Below are positions 52,167 through 61,091 of a stretch of 64,000 nt of DNA, one piece after another (the first letter of the stretch is position 1; the number at the start of each line of letters is the position of its first letter). The stretch spans positions 3,906,001 to 3,970,000 of the forward strand of contig OZ246956.1 of the NCBI GenBank assembly GCA_965232105.1, read 5' to 3'. The position numbers were made by a program, and so were the translations under genes. The DNA comes from Multivorans sp965232105. GTDB lineage: Bacteria > Acidobacteriota > Thermoanaerobaculia > Multivoradales > Multivoraceae. The notes under the pieces were generated by a model. The model was given only the letters and a program-made list of their open reading frames with translations, searched no databases and was not told the DNA's origin.

Positions 52167-54011
52167 CTACGCGGCCGCCAGCGCGCGGTCGAGGTCGCGG
52201 ATCAGGTCGTCCACCGTCTCCAGGCCGATCGACAGCCGAACCACTTCCGGGCCGGCGCCGGCGGCGACGCGCTGCTCGTCCGTGAGCTGCCGGTGCGTCG
52301 TCGACGCCGGATGGATGATCAACGAGCGGGCATCGCCAATGTTCGCCAGGTGCGAGAACAGCTCGCAGGCCTCGACGACCTTGACACCCGCGTCGTAGCC
52401 GCCCCGCACACCGAAGGTGAACACGGCGCCCGCGCCGTTCGGCAGGTACTTCTTCGCCAGTTCTCGGTACGGACTCGTCGGCAGGCCGGCGTGAGACACC
52501 CATTCGACCTTCGGGTGCTCGGTCAGCCACTCGGCGATCGCCAGAGCGTTCCGGCAGTGGCGTTCCATTCGCAGGGCGAGGGTCTCCGTCCCGAGCAGCG
52601 TCAGAAAGGCGTTCATCGGCGCCATCGAAGCGCCCAGGTCCCGCAGGCCAACCGCGTGCGAGTGGACGGTGAAGGCAAGGTCGCCGAATGTCTCGCTGAA
52701 CTTCAGGCCATGGTAGGCCGGCTCCGGCTCGGAGAGGCCGGGGAAACGCCCCGACGCCGTCCAGTCGAACCGGCCGCTGTCCACCACGGCGCCGCCGATC
52801 ACCGTACCGCTACCGGAGAGGAACTTCGTCGCCGAATGGACGATCAGATCGGCGCCCCACTCGAAGGGTCGGCAGAGCCAGGGCGTGGCCAGTGTGTTGT
52901 CGACGATCAGCAGGGCGCCCGCGGCTCGAGTCAGTCCGGCCAGGGTCTCCAGGTCGGTGACCACGCCGCCAGGGTTCGCGAGGCTCTCGACGAACAACGC
53001 CTTGGCGCCCTGGGCCAGGACCGCCTCGACCGCGGAGAGATCCTCCGTGTCGACAAAGTCACAGCGCCAGTCGAACTTCGGGAACGTCCGGCTGAACTGG
53101 GTGACCGAGCCGCCGTAGAGCCGATTCGATGCCGCGAACCGTTCGCCGGCTTCGATCAGCGGAAAGAACGCGAGGACCTGGGCGGCGTGTCCCGAGGCGG
53201 CGCAGGTGGCGCCGCGACCGCCCTCCAGGCTGGCGATGCGCTCTTCCAGCGTGGCGACGGTGGGATTCCCCAGACGGGAGTAGATGAAGCCGAAAGTCTG
53301 GAGATTGAACAGGGACGCCGCATGGTCCGCGTCGTGGAACGCATAGGCCGAGGTCTGGTGAATCGGGGTCTGGCGCGAGCCCGAAACCGGATCCGGGCCG
53401 GCGCCGGCATGGATCATCCGCGTCTCGAACCCCCAGTCGGTACCCGCCTCGCTGCCGCTTTCCTGCTTCGCTTCCTCGCTCATCTCGATCTCCTTCTCCC
53501 CTGAGGCCAGTGTCAACCGTGGGTGCCGGCTGGAGATGACCCCGCTGTCGACGCCGCCCCAGCCCAGCTCGCCCGACAGGCGACCGTACTCAATCTTGGG
53601 GCACCGGTCCATGACCACCGTCAGTCCGGCCGCCACGGCCTCCGCCGCGGCCTCGTCGTTGCGCACACCGAGCTGCATCCACACGACCTCGATCCGCTTC
53701 TCCTCCCGCAACCGGAGCGCCTCGCGGGTAATCTCGAGCGCCGCCTCGGAAGACCGGAAAACGTCGACCATGTCGACCGGCGCCGGCACGTCGGCCAGGG
53801 ACGCACAGGCCGGTTCTCCGAGGATCGAAACTCCTTTCGCCGCCGCCAGTGGATTCACCGGGATCACGCGGTAGCCCTTCTCCTGCAGGTACTTCATCGC
53901 GAAGTTCGATGGCCGCTTCCAGTTCGGCGAAGCGCCGACCATGGCGATCGTCCGCACCCGGCGCAGAATGCCCGAGATCAGTGCGTCGCTGTAGTGGAGG
54001 GCGGAAGCCAC
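52167..54011 (-). CDS. metY: CoA-binding domain fused to O-acetylhomoserine sulfhydrylase-type PLP enzyme
   Basis: 614 aa in one open frame. Residues about 10-140 are a CoA-binding (YccU-like Rossmann) domain: TIAMVGASPNWKRPSNFAMK and YRVIPVNPLAA. From residue 177 (MSEEAKQES) a complete Cys/Met-metabolism PLP enzyme follows, with VDNTLATPWLCRPFEWGAD, the lysine in HSATKFLSGSG and the C-terminal HPASTTHRQL block, as in O-acetylhomoserine aminocarboxypropyltransferases, which make homocysteine or methionine precursors from sulfide. A good ribosome-binding site (AAGGAG, six bases before the Met at 53483) stands inside the frame, so the enzyme may also be made alone (438 aa). The gene may use the sulfide made through the cysH pathway. 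Confidence 0.87.
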   Translation of the reverse strand: MASALHYSDALISGILRRVRTIAMVGASPNWKRPSNFAMKYLQEKGYRVIPVNPLAAAKGVSILGEPACASLADVPAPVDMVDVFRSSEAALEITREALRLREEKRIEVVWMQLGVRNDEAAAEAVAAGLTVVMDRCPKIEYGRLSGELGWGGVDSGVISSRHPRLTLASGEKEIEMSEEAKQESGSEAGTDWGFETRMIHAGAGPDPVSGSRQTPIHQTSAYAFHDADHAASLFNLQTFGFIYSRLGNPTVATLEERIASLEGGRGATCAASGHAAQVLAFFPLIEAGERFAASNRLYGGSVTQFSRTFPKFDWRCDFVDTEDLSAVEAVLAQGAKALFVESLANPGGVVTDLETLAGLTRAAGALLIVDNTLATPWLCRPFEWGADLIVHSATKFLSGSGTVIGGAVVDSGRFDWTASGRFPGLSEPEPAYHGLKFSETFGDLAFTVHSHAVGLRDLGASMAPMNAFLTLLGTETLALRMERHCRNALAIAEWLTEHPKVEWVSHAGLPTSPYRELAKKYLPNGAGAVFTFGVRGGYDAGVKVVEACELFSHLANIGDARSLIIHPASTTHRQLTDEQRVAAGAGPEVVRLSIGLETVDDLIRDLDRALAAA

Positions 54012-54047
54012 GGCGCGGGATGTTAGCGACGGAGCGCGGGAAGGACC

Positions 54048-55217
54048 TTAGCGCGGCGGATGGGCCGCAAGCCCCCCCTCGTCCGGCTCCGTGCCCCAAC
54101 CTGGCCGATCCGGGACGACCAGGTAGCCGCCGTCCTCGAACTCGGGCTCGTGGGTGAAGACCTCCCCGTCCCAGGGCAGGCGGTCGATGTCCGTCTCCAT
54201 GATCCGCAGGTTCGGCGCCGCCGCGCTCATGTGGGCGTTCATCATCGTCGCGAGATGCCCGTAGTAGTTGTGCGGTGCGACGTTCACTTCGTACGCGCCG
54301 GCCAGGGCCGCGATCTTCATCGACTGCCAGACGCCGTTCCAGACCGCGTCGATGATCGCCACGTCGACCGCCTCGGCGCGCAGGAACGGCAGAAAGGCGG
54401 CGGGCGTGATCAGCGTCTCGCAGGAGCTGATCGGGTGCGGGCTCTCCTGGCGCACCGTCGCCAGCCCCTCAGGTGACGGCGTATCGATCTCGATCCAGAA
54501 CAGGTCGAGGTCGGCGAGCGCCCGCACGATCTGGCGGTAGCCGGAGATCTTCGCGTTGAAGTTCAGGTCGAGCAGGATGTCCATGTCCGCTCCCGCCCCC
54601 TCGCGCAGCGCCCCGAGGTGCCTCCGCAGGTTCGAGATCACCTTGCGGTCGACGTTCTGGCCGGGCTCGAAGGGACGGCCGAAGCCCGGCGCCCAGCCGC
54701 GGGGCGAGCCGCTCGAGTAGTCGAAGATGTTCGTCTTGAGCGCCGTGAAACCCCGCTCCCGGACCTCGGCGCCGAGCGCCTTGACGCCATCGATGTCCGT
54801 GATCGCGTTCCCGTAGTACTGCGGCAGCCCGATCCGCCAGGTCCCGCAGTGCGACCAGTAGACCCGCACGCGGTCGCGCACGCGGCCACCCAGAAGGTCG
54901 CAGCAGGGTACTCCGAGCTCCTTGGCCCGGGCATCCAGCAGCGCGTTCTCGATCGCGCCGATCGCCATCGCCATGACCCCCGACATGGACTGCCGCGCCC
55001 GGGTCAGCAGCCGCTGGTAGATCCGCTCCAAATCCGCGACCCGCATGCCAACGACCACCTCGCCCAACTGCTCGATCACGGTCGTCACACCGAGCGCGCC
55101 CTGGTGCTGGTCGTACTCGCTCCAGCCGACGACGCCATCGTCGGTCGTGAGCTTCACGAAGTGGTAGTTCCGCCAACCGGCGTCGCAGTGGCGGGTTTCG
55201 ATGCGGGCGATCTTCAT
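54048..55217 (-). CDS. Enolase-superfamily (mandelate racemase/muconate lactonizing) enzyme
   Basis: 389 aa. N-terminal capping domain to about 125; barrel with the metal ligands in ILLDLNFNAK (Asp), WIEIDTP (Glu) and SSCETL (Glu); a histidine in NVAPHNYYG. This is the set seen in acid-sugar dehydratases and related enzymes, but residues deciding the substrate cannot be judged. It is the last gene of a leftward run; its ATG overlaps the stop of the CoA-transferase gene by four bases (ATGA). Confidence 0.85.
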   Translation of the reverse strand: MKIARIETRHCDAGWRNYHFVKLTTDDGVVGWSEYDQHQGALGVTTVIEQLGEVVVGMRVADLERIYQRLLTRARQSMSGVMAMAIGAIENALLDARAKELGVPCCDLLGGRVRDRVRVYWSHCGTWRIGLPQYYGNAITDIDGVKALGAEVRERGFTALKTNIFDYSSGSPRGWAPGFGRPFEPGQNVDRKVISNLRRHLGALREGAGADMDILLDLNFNAKISGYRQIVRALADLDLFWIEIDTPSPEGLATVRQESPHPISSCETLITPAAFLPFLRAEAVDVAIIDAVWNGVWQSMKIAALAGAYEVNVAPHNYYGHLATMMNAHMSAAAPNLRIMETDIDRLPWDGEVFTHEPEFEDGGYLVVPDRPGWGTEPDEGGLAAHPPR

Positions 55218-56398
55218 GGGGCACTCCTCTCGTCAGATGCTTCACCGAGCCACTCGGCGATCACCGCGTCCGTGTCGCGGCCGAGTTCGGGACTCGGCTC
55301 GAGCGGACCCGAAGACCGGGCATCGAAACGGAGCGGACTCGTCGGCAGCGCGAGCTCACCCAGCGCCGGATGGTCGACGGTCTCGAAGAAGCCGCGCTCC
55401 CAGAGATGGGGATCCGCGTTCACCTCGGCGAGATCGCGGACGGGCGCGCACGGAACGTGGCACTCGCGTGCGATCCGGCAGACCTCCTCCCGGCTTCGCT
55501 CGGCGGTCCAGGCCGCGACCAGGGCTTCCGCCTCCTCCATGTGGGCCACCCGCGCCTCGTTGTGCTCGAAACGCGGGTCCGAAGCGAGCTCCTCCCTACC
55601 CATCGCTCCCACCAGGTTCCGCCAGTGCCTCTCGTTGACGCAGATGATCGCGACGAAGCCGTCGTTGCAGGGATAGACGTTGTACGGCGATACCCGTCCA
55701 TGGCGGTTGCCGATCCGCTCCGGCGGCCGGCCATCCGTGTGCATCAGGCCGAGCTTCGAGAGCATGCTCGGATAGACGGCTTCCTGCATCGCCACCTCGA
55801 CGAGGCGGCCGCGGCCGGTCCGTTCCCGCTCGTAGAGCGCGCTCACGATGCCCGCATAAAGGTGGACGCCGCCGAGGAAGTCGATCAACGCCGGTCCGGC
55901 CTTCAGCGGCGGACGGCCGGCCTCACCGGTGATGCTCATCACGCCGGACGCGGCCTGGACCGTGATGTCCATGCCCAGCCGGTCGCGGTCCGGCCCACTC
56001 AGGCCGTAGGCGGTGCCCGAGGCGTAGATCAGCCGCGGGTTGAGATCCCTGAGCGTCTTCCAACCCACTTCGAGCCGGTCCAGGACGCCGGGCGCGAAGT
56101 TCTCGAGCAGCACGTCGGCAGCGCCCGCCAGCCGGCGCAGCAGTTCGCGCCCCTCCTCCGCCTTCAGGTCGCATACCGCGGACCGCTTGTCCGAGTTCAG
56201 GAACGCGAGCGGGTAGGACGGTGGCCCGCCGTGGACCTCTCGGCGCCGCAGCGGCTCGCCTCCCGGCGGCTCTATCTTGACCACGTCGGCGCCAGCCTGG
56301 GCGAGCAGAAAGCCGGCGTAAGGCCCCTGGTAGATCTGACCAAGATCGAGCACGCGGACTCCCGCGAGAGGCTTCGGGGCCTGCGCTTCACCGGTCAC
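55214..56398 (-). CDS. CaiB/BaiF-family CoA-transferase
   Basis: 394 aa from a GTG at 56398. Family III CoA-transferase: GVRVLDLGQIYQGPYAGFLL, ADVVKIEPPGGEPLR, the AVCDLKAEEGRELLRRLAG block, and a catalytic aspartate expected near GMDITVQAASG. It moves CoA between an organic acid and an acyl-CoA. Middle gene of a leftward operon between an acyl-CoA dehydrogenase (upstream, 14 bases) and the enolase-superfamily enzyme, suggesting breakdown of a hydroxy acid through its CoA ester. Confidence 0.87.
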   Translation of the reverse strand: MTGEAQAPKPLAGVRVLDLGQIYQGPYAGFLLAQAGADVVKIEPPGGEPLRRREVHGGPPSYPLAFLNSDKRSAVCDLKAEEGRELLRRLAGAADVLLENFAPGVLDRLEVGWKTLRDLNPRLIYASGTAYGLSGPDRDRLGMDITVQAASGVMSITGEAGRPPLKAGPALIDFLGGVHLYAGIVSALYERERTGRGRLVEVAMQEAVYPSMLSKLGLMHTDGRPPERIGNRHGRVSPYNVYPCNDGFVAIICVNERHWRNLVGAMGREELASDPRFEHNEARVAHMEEAEALVAAWTAERSREEVCRIARECHVPCAPVRDLAEVNADPHLWERGFFETVDHPALGELALPTSPLRFDARSSGPLEPSPELGRDTDAVIAEWLGEASDERSAP

Positions 56399-56412
56399 GG
56401 CGCTGCCAATCC

Positions 56413-57579
56413 TCAGTGGAAGGACCCGCCGATCACGTCGCGGGCGACGATCAGACGCTGAATCTCGTTCGGGCCCTCGCCGACCCGGCGTATTCGGAGC
56501 TCCCTGTACCAGCGCTCGAGCGGCAGGTCCTTCGTCATGCCGTAGCCGCCGTGGATCTGCATCGCCCGGTCGACGACGCGGCTCGCTCCCTCGCTGGCCA
56601 CCAGCTTGCAGATCGCCGCCTCGGTCCGGAACGGCCTGCCGGCATCGGCCCGCGCAGCCGCCTCGAGGGTCACGGCCCGGGCGGTGCGGAGATCGATCTC
56701 GTTGTCGACGATCATCCACTGCACCGCCTGCCGGGTCGACAGGTAATCGCCGAACGTCTTGCGCGTCTTCGCGTAGGCGATCGCCATCTCCTGGGCCTTG
56801 AGCGCCACGCCGATGCAGCCCGCCGCGTACGGAATCCGGTTGCGGCTCAGCCGGTCATTGGCGATCGCGAAGCCCTGGTTCACTTCACCGAGCACGTTGC
56901 GGCCCGGCACCCTCACCCGGTTGAACTCGAGTTCCGCCGCGTAGTGCGTCGAACGCAGCGTATGGACGATGCGCCGGACCCGGAAGCCCGGCATATCCGT
57001 GTCGACCAGGAAGCAGGTGATCCCCTTTCGTCCGAGCTCGGGATCGGTGCGGGCGAAGACGATGCCGAAGTCCGCCTTGTCGGCGCCGGAAATGAACGTC
57101 TTCTCGCCGTCGATGATCCAGTCGTCGCCGTCGCGCACCGCCGTCGTGCGAATCGCGCGGGCCGGATCGCTGCCGCCCGAGGGCTCGGTCAGCGCGAAGA
57201 AACCGCGCTTCTCGCCCCGCAGAACGGGATAGAGGTAGCGCTCCTTCTGGTCGTCGTCCGCCTCGTACAACTGGGCCAGACCCGCGCCGCCGAACACGCC
57301 GTAACAGGGCGCGTAGAGGCCGGCCCGGTGCTGCGCCATCTCGAACGCCATCAGGGTCCGGGTCACGAGATCGATACCAGGGCCTCCGTACTCCTCCGGG
57401 ATGTCCAGCCCGTAGAAGCCGAGTTCCTTCGTCATCGCGACGAGGCGCTCGCGGTGGTGCGGCGGCAGTTCGCTCGCGTCCGGGTCGAGGTCCGCTTCGA
57501 GCGGCACGATCTCCTCGTGCACGAAGCGGCGTACCGTCTCGAGGATCAGTCGCTGTTCGGTAGTGAGTTCGAAGTCCAT
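56413..57579 (-). CDS. Acyl-CoA dehydrogenase (short/medium-chain or glutaryl-like)
   Basis: 388 aa from the ATG at 57579 (MDFELTTEQRLILETVRR). Beta domain begins FFALTEPSGGSDPAR; adenine/flavin block IHGGYGMTKDLPLERWYREL; C-terminal RVGEGPNEIQRLIVARD. The catalytic glutamate position falls in the RVGEGPNEIQ block, as for short-chain enzymes. Upstream member of the CoA-transferase operon. The short N-terminal start at 57630 adds 17 unlike residues. Confidence 0.88.
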   Translation of the reverse strand: MDFELTTEQRLILETVRRFVHEEIVPLEADLDPDASELPPHHRERLVAMTKELGFYGLDIPEEYGGPGIDLVTRTLMAFEMAQHRAGLYAPCYGVFGGAGLAQLYEADDDQKERYLYPVLRGEKRGFFALTEPSGGSDPARAIRTTAVRDGDDWIIDGEKTFISGADKADFGIVFARTDPELGRKGITCFLVDTDMPGFRVRRIVHTLRSTHYAAELEFNRVRVPGRNVLGEVNQGFAIANDRLSRNRIPYAAGCIGVALKAQEMAIAYAKTRKTFGDYLSTRQAVQWMIVDNEIDLRTARAVTLEAAARADAGRPFRTEAAICKLVASEGASRVVDRAMQIHGGYGMTKDLPLERWYRELRIRRVGEGPNEIQRLIVARDVIGGSFH

Positions 57580-57684
57580 TGCCTCACCTGACCTTGATTC
57601 GCTGGAAACTCCACACACGTCATCCCGCAAGGCCCCCCGGCCTTCTCGTCACGTCAACCAACGCTTCGTCCCCGCGAATCAAGG

Positions 57685-58026
57685 CTAACCCGGCGCGGCG
57701 ATCCGGCCGACCCGCCGGTCGCCCCGGTCCGTGTTCCCGGCCGGCAACTCGCCGTGATCCGCGACGTAGACGGCCAGCAACTCCTCGAAGCGGCTCCAGT
57801 ACTGCATCGTCACCTCGTAGCGGAACCTGGCCGCCCGTTCGTGTTTCGCGGCCGTTTCGGCGATCGCGCTGCGCAGGCCGAAGCGTGAGTTGCCGCCGGC
57901 GAAACCAAGTTCCAACGTTGCGCCCTCGTCGTCGCCGATCTCGAAGACGCCCAACTGCCCCGGCAACGCGGCGATCGCGGCATCGTCCAGATCGCGCCAG
58001 GGCTTGGTGAGCCGGACTCCGGTCAT
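57685..58026 (-). CDS. Small conserved protein (DUF7508-like)
   Basis: 113 aa from the ATG at 58026. Blocks GVFEIGDDEGATLELGFAGG, FGLRSAIAET and FRYEVTMQYWSRFEELLAVY match a small family I recall as DUF7508, which has no assigned function. The 182-residue version that starts at 58233 is not needed. It is upstream of the acyl-CoA dehydrogenase operon with about 105 bases between. Confidence 0.65.
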   Translation of the reverse strand: MTGVRLTKPWRDLDDAAIAALPGQLGVFEIGDDEGATLELGFAGGNSRFGLRSAIAETAAKHERAARFRYEVTMQYWSRFEELLAVYVADHGELPAGNTDRGDRRVGRIAAPG

Positions 58027-58308
58027 GCTGGCTGCCGCCCGAACATCGGCGGGATCGTATCCCGCACTCCGATGTGTCCAGCAGCCCGTGGCAGAAGTCC
58101 GTGTCGCACCGAGAGCGGCAAGGCGCGCGTCCAACAAGGCGCGATGAGGGAGCATATCGGTGCATACTCGACCGAAGAGCAACGATGTTGGACGTGATGC
58201 ATCGCCGCTCGAATGCAGCGCGACTTCTGCCACGGGCTGCCAAGCCCTATGTCACAATCCCGCCGCTCTGAGTAGAAATCGCCAATCTCCGCACGGCGGG
58301 AAGCCGGC

Positions 58309-59577
58309 GTGACCTCAAGTTCGCCGGTCGACCAGCCGGGCGCCCTCCAGCCTGGCCCGGAAGGGGCCCTGCTCGGAGGCGTCCGCGTGGTGGAACTTGC
58401 CACGATCGTCATGGCGCCCTCCGCCTGCGCCATGCTCTCCGACTTCGGGGCCGAAGTGATCAAGATCGAGGCGCCGGGCCGGGGCGATCTCTACCGCTAC
58501 TTCCAGGATCTGCCCGGCATGCCGGACTCGGAGATCCCATACTGCTTCCTGCTCGACGGCCGGAACAAGAAGAGCGTCGTGATCGACCTCAAGCAGGAGA
58601 GCGGCCAGGCGGTCGCCCACCGGCTGATCGAGACGGCGGACGTTTTCCTGACCAACTGCCACAACTCCGTCCTCGACGATCTGGGCATGACCTGGGACCG
58701 GCTGCGGGAGGTCAACCCGCGGCTCATCTTCGCTCACGGCACCGGTTACGGCCACACTGGACCCGAGGCCGAGAAACCCGGCTACGACCAGGTCTGCTAC
58801 TGGACCCGCTCCGGGCTCGTCGCGACGTTCACGCCGGTCGACGGTCACCTGGGGCCACTGGGCTGCGGCACCGGCGACCACCCGACCGGCGTCACGCTCT
58901 TCTCGGCAGTGCTCGCCGGTCTGCTGAAGCGGGAACGGACCGGCAACGGTTCCTACGTCACCACTTCGCTGCTCGCGGCCGGCGCTTGGGCCAACGCCTG
59001 CGCCATCCAGGCCAAGCTGGTCGGCGCCGAGTTCCACGAGAAGCGGCCGCGTGAACGGACGATGAACTTCGGCCAGCTCTACTACCGCACGCGTGACGAC
59101 CGCCTGATCAAGCTCAGCATCGTCGAGCAAGACCGTGACTGGGAGCGCTTCTGCCTCGCCCTCGACCGCCCCGACCTCATCGCCGCCGAACGCTTCTGCA
59201 CCACACCGGAGCGGATCGAGAACATGCCCGAGTTCGTCGCCCTGCTCGACGCCGACTTCGCGATGCGGGACTTCGCGGAGTGGAGCGAACGCTTCACCCA
59301 CTACGAGATCGCCTACAGCCTCGTCTCCAACCTGGACGACATCGTCGCCGACGAGCAGTTGGAGGCCATCGGCATGTTCCGCGACCTGGACCACCCGAAG
59401 TACGGGCGTCTGCGAACGGTGGACAGCCCCGTGCTCATCGAGGGCGAAGACAAGGTGAAGCCCCAACCGGCCCCCGAACTCGGCGAGCACACAGGCGACC
59501 TGCTGCGCGAACTCGGACTCGACGCCGCGGAGATCGAAGGGCTGGCCGACCGGGGTGTCATCTCGGGCCGGCTCTGA
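58309..59577 (+). CDS. CaiB/BaiF-family CoA-transferase
   Basis: 422 aa from a GTG at 58309. VRVVELATIVMAPSACAMLS, then VIKIEAPGRGDLYRY, and the characteristic catalytic aspartate in CGTGDHPTGVTL. Longer than the relative at 55214 and clearly a different subgroup. It is followed by an acyl-CoA dehydrogenase on the same strand with 70 bases between, so an operon is probable. The 282 bases upstream (58027-58308) show no gene; a promoter is expected there but I could not place boxes. Confidence 0.87.
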   Translation: MTSSSPVDQPGALQPGPEGALLGGVRVVELATIVMAPSACAMLSDFGAEVIKIEAPGRGDLYRYFQDLPGMPDSEIPYCFLLDGRNKKSVVIDLKQESGQAVAHRLIETADVFLTNCHNSVLDDLGMTWDRLREVNPRLIFAHGTGYGHTGPEAEKPGYDQVCYWTRSGLVATFTPVDGHLGPLGCGTGDHPTGVTLFSAVLAGLLKRERTGNGSYVTTSLLAAGAWANACAIQAKLVGAEFHEKRPRERTMNFGQLYYRTRDDRLIKLSIVEQDRDWERFCLALDRPDLIAAERFCTTPERIENMPEFVALLDADFAMRDFAEWSERFTHYEIAYSLVSNLDDIVADEQLEAIGMFRDLDHPKYGRLRTVDSPVLIEGEDKVKPQPAPELGEHTGDLLRELGLDAAEIEGLADRGVISGRL

Positions 59578-59647
59578 ACCACACCGCGAACCGGACTACA
59601 ATCACCACTTCTCCGAACCAACCGCACCGCTGCCCAGGAGACGCTCC

Positions 59648-60877
59648 ATGGACTTTCAGGACTCACCGCAGGAAGCCGCCTTCCGAGCCGAGGCGCGCGC
59701 CTGGCTCGAAGCCAACGCCGAACCCCTGGCGCCTGGCGATACGTCTCGCTACGCCGGGCTCTCCGAAGACGAGGGGCTCGCCGCGGTCAAGGAGTGGCAA
59801 CAGAAGAAGTACGACGACGGCTGGGCCTGCATCACCTGGCCGAAGGAGCACGGCGGCCGCGGCGCGACCTTCATGGAGGGCGTGATCTGGGACCAGGAGC
59901 AAGCGAAGTTCGACGTTCCCGATGGCTACCTCAACATCGGCCACGGCACCTGCGCGCCGGCGATCATGGCCCACGGCACCGAGGAGCAGAAGCGCCGCTA
60001 CCTGCCGAAGCTGGCGAGCGGCGAGGAAATCTGGTGCCAGCTTTTCTCCGAGCCCGGAGCGGGTTCCGACCTCGCCGGCCTTCGCACCCGCGCCGAGCGG
60101 GACGGCGACGAGTGGATCGTCAACGGTCAGAAGGTCTGGAACTCGGGCGCCCACTTCGCCGACTGGGGAATCCTGGTCACCCGCCACGACCCGGCGGTGC
60201 CCAAACACAAGGGTCTGACCTTCTTCGTCGTCGACATGAAGTCGGCCGGCATCGATCCGCGGCCGATCCGCCAGATCCCCGGCACCGCGGAGTTCAATGA
60301 GGTCTTCCTGCAGAACGTCAGGGTCCCCGACCACAACCGCCTCGGCAACGTCGGCGACGGCTGGCAGGTGGCGATCACCACCCTGATGAACGAGCGGCAC
60401 GGCCGCTACCAGATGACGCCCGACTGGAGCGACGCCCTGCGCATCGCCTCCGAACTTGAGATCGACGGCGAACCCGCGGCGGCCCAGAGCGCCGTTCGCG
60501 ACCGGATCGCCGACTGGTACGTGCAGTGCCGCGGCGTCGAACTGACCTTCCTGCGCACGTTGACGGCCATCTCCCAGGGCAAGCAGCCGGGACCCGAGAA
60601 CTCGATCTGCAAGGTGATCACCGCCACCGCCCGGCAGGACATCGCCTCCTTCGCGGCCGACCTGCTCGATGTCGCCGGTTCCGTCAGCGGCCGCGACGAT
60701 GCCCCCTCGGGCGGCATGTTCCACTACGCCTACCTGGCGGCTCCCGGCATGCGAATCGCCGCCGGGACGGACGAGATCCTGCGCAACATCATCGCCGAGC
60801 GCGTCCTCACCCTGCCCGGCGAGATCCGCGTCGACCGCGACCGGGCCTTCAGCGACATCCCGACCGGCTCGAACTAA
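59648..60877 (+). CDS. Acyl-CoA dehydrogenase
   Basis: 409 aa from the ATG at 59648 (MDFQDSPQEAAFRAEARAWL). Beta domain starts WCQLFSEPGAGSDLAGL; ends with RIAAGTDEILRNIIAERVL, typical of the branch close to long-chain/ACAD10-type enzymes in actinobacteria-like FadE sets. Its stop TAA is part of the first unit of a 27-28 bp tandem repeat. Downstream partner of the CoA-transferase at 58309. Confidence 0.88.
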   Translation: MDFQDSPQEAAFRAEARAWLEANAEPLAPGDTSRYAGLSEDEGLAAVKEWQQKKYDDGWACITWPKEHGGRGATFMEGVIWDQEQAKFDVPDGYLNIGHGTCAPAIMAHGTEEQKRRYLPKLASGEEIWCQLFSEPGAGSDLAGLRTRAERDGDEWIVNGQKVWNSGAHFADWGILVTRHDPAVPKHKGLTFFVVDMKSAGIDPRPIRQIPGTAEFNEVFLQNVRVPDHNRLGNVGDGWQVAITTLMNERHGRYQMTPDWSDALRIASELEIDGEPAAAQSAVRDRIADWYVQCRGVELTFLRTLTAISQGKQPGPENSICKVITATARQDIASFAADLLDVAGSVSGRDDAPSGGMFHYAYLAAPGMRIAAGTDEILRNIIAERVLTLPGEIRVDRDRAFSDIPTGSN

Positions 60878-61006
60878 GGCGGTTCGGTACCGGCCAGGAA
60901 CTAAGGCGGTTCGGTACCGGCCAGGAACTAAGGCGGTTCCGTACCGGCCAGAAGACTAAGGCGGTTCCGTACCGGCCAGAAGACTAAGGCGGTTCCGTAC
61001 CGGCCA
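60872..61006. repeat. Five tandem copies of a 27-28 bp unit
   Basis: Units start AACTAAGGCGGTTC and go on GGTACCGGCC. Copies 1 and 2 are identical (27 bases), copy 3 changes GGTACC to CGTACC, copies 4 and 5 carry CGTACC and end AGAAG. Each unit contains TAA and a small palindrome around GTAC. The first TAA is the stop of the acyl-CoA dehydrogenase. No spacers between units, so it is not CRISPR. Confidence 0.85.
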
Positions 61007-61030
61007 AACCTGACGCTTGAGTGCGAGCGA

Positions 61031-61054
61031 CCGCTGGGACCCTCCCCTCCGGCC
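61031..61054. repeat. Dispersed repeat copy (family 3 end motif)
   Basis: Reads CCGCTGGGACCCTCCCCTCC then GGCC, the same order as 52114-52137 with three changes. It lies between the tandem repeat and the TrkA-like gene. Confidence 0.55.
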
Positions 61055-61091
61055 GCGGGAGCGGACGGGTGAGCCCTCCTCCGACCGCGCC

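Noticed and set aside
57620..58243. Longer 207-residue frame across the DUF7508-like gene
   Set aside because: It is in a different phase and composed mainly of Arg/Gly/Ala as expected for a shadow frame.
58027..58308. Gene or RNA in the gap before the second CoA-transferase
   Set aside because: No protein-like frame, hairpin with U-run or tRNA-like fold could be made out.
60872..61006. CRISPR array
   Set aside because: Units follow each other without spacers and no cas genes are near.
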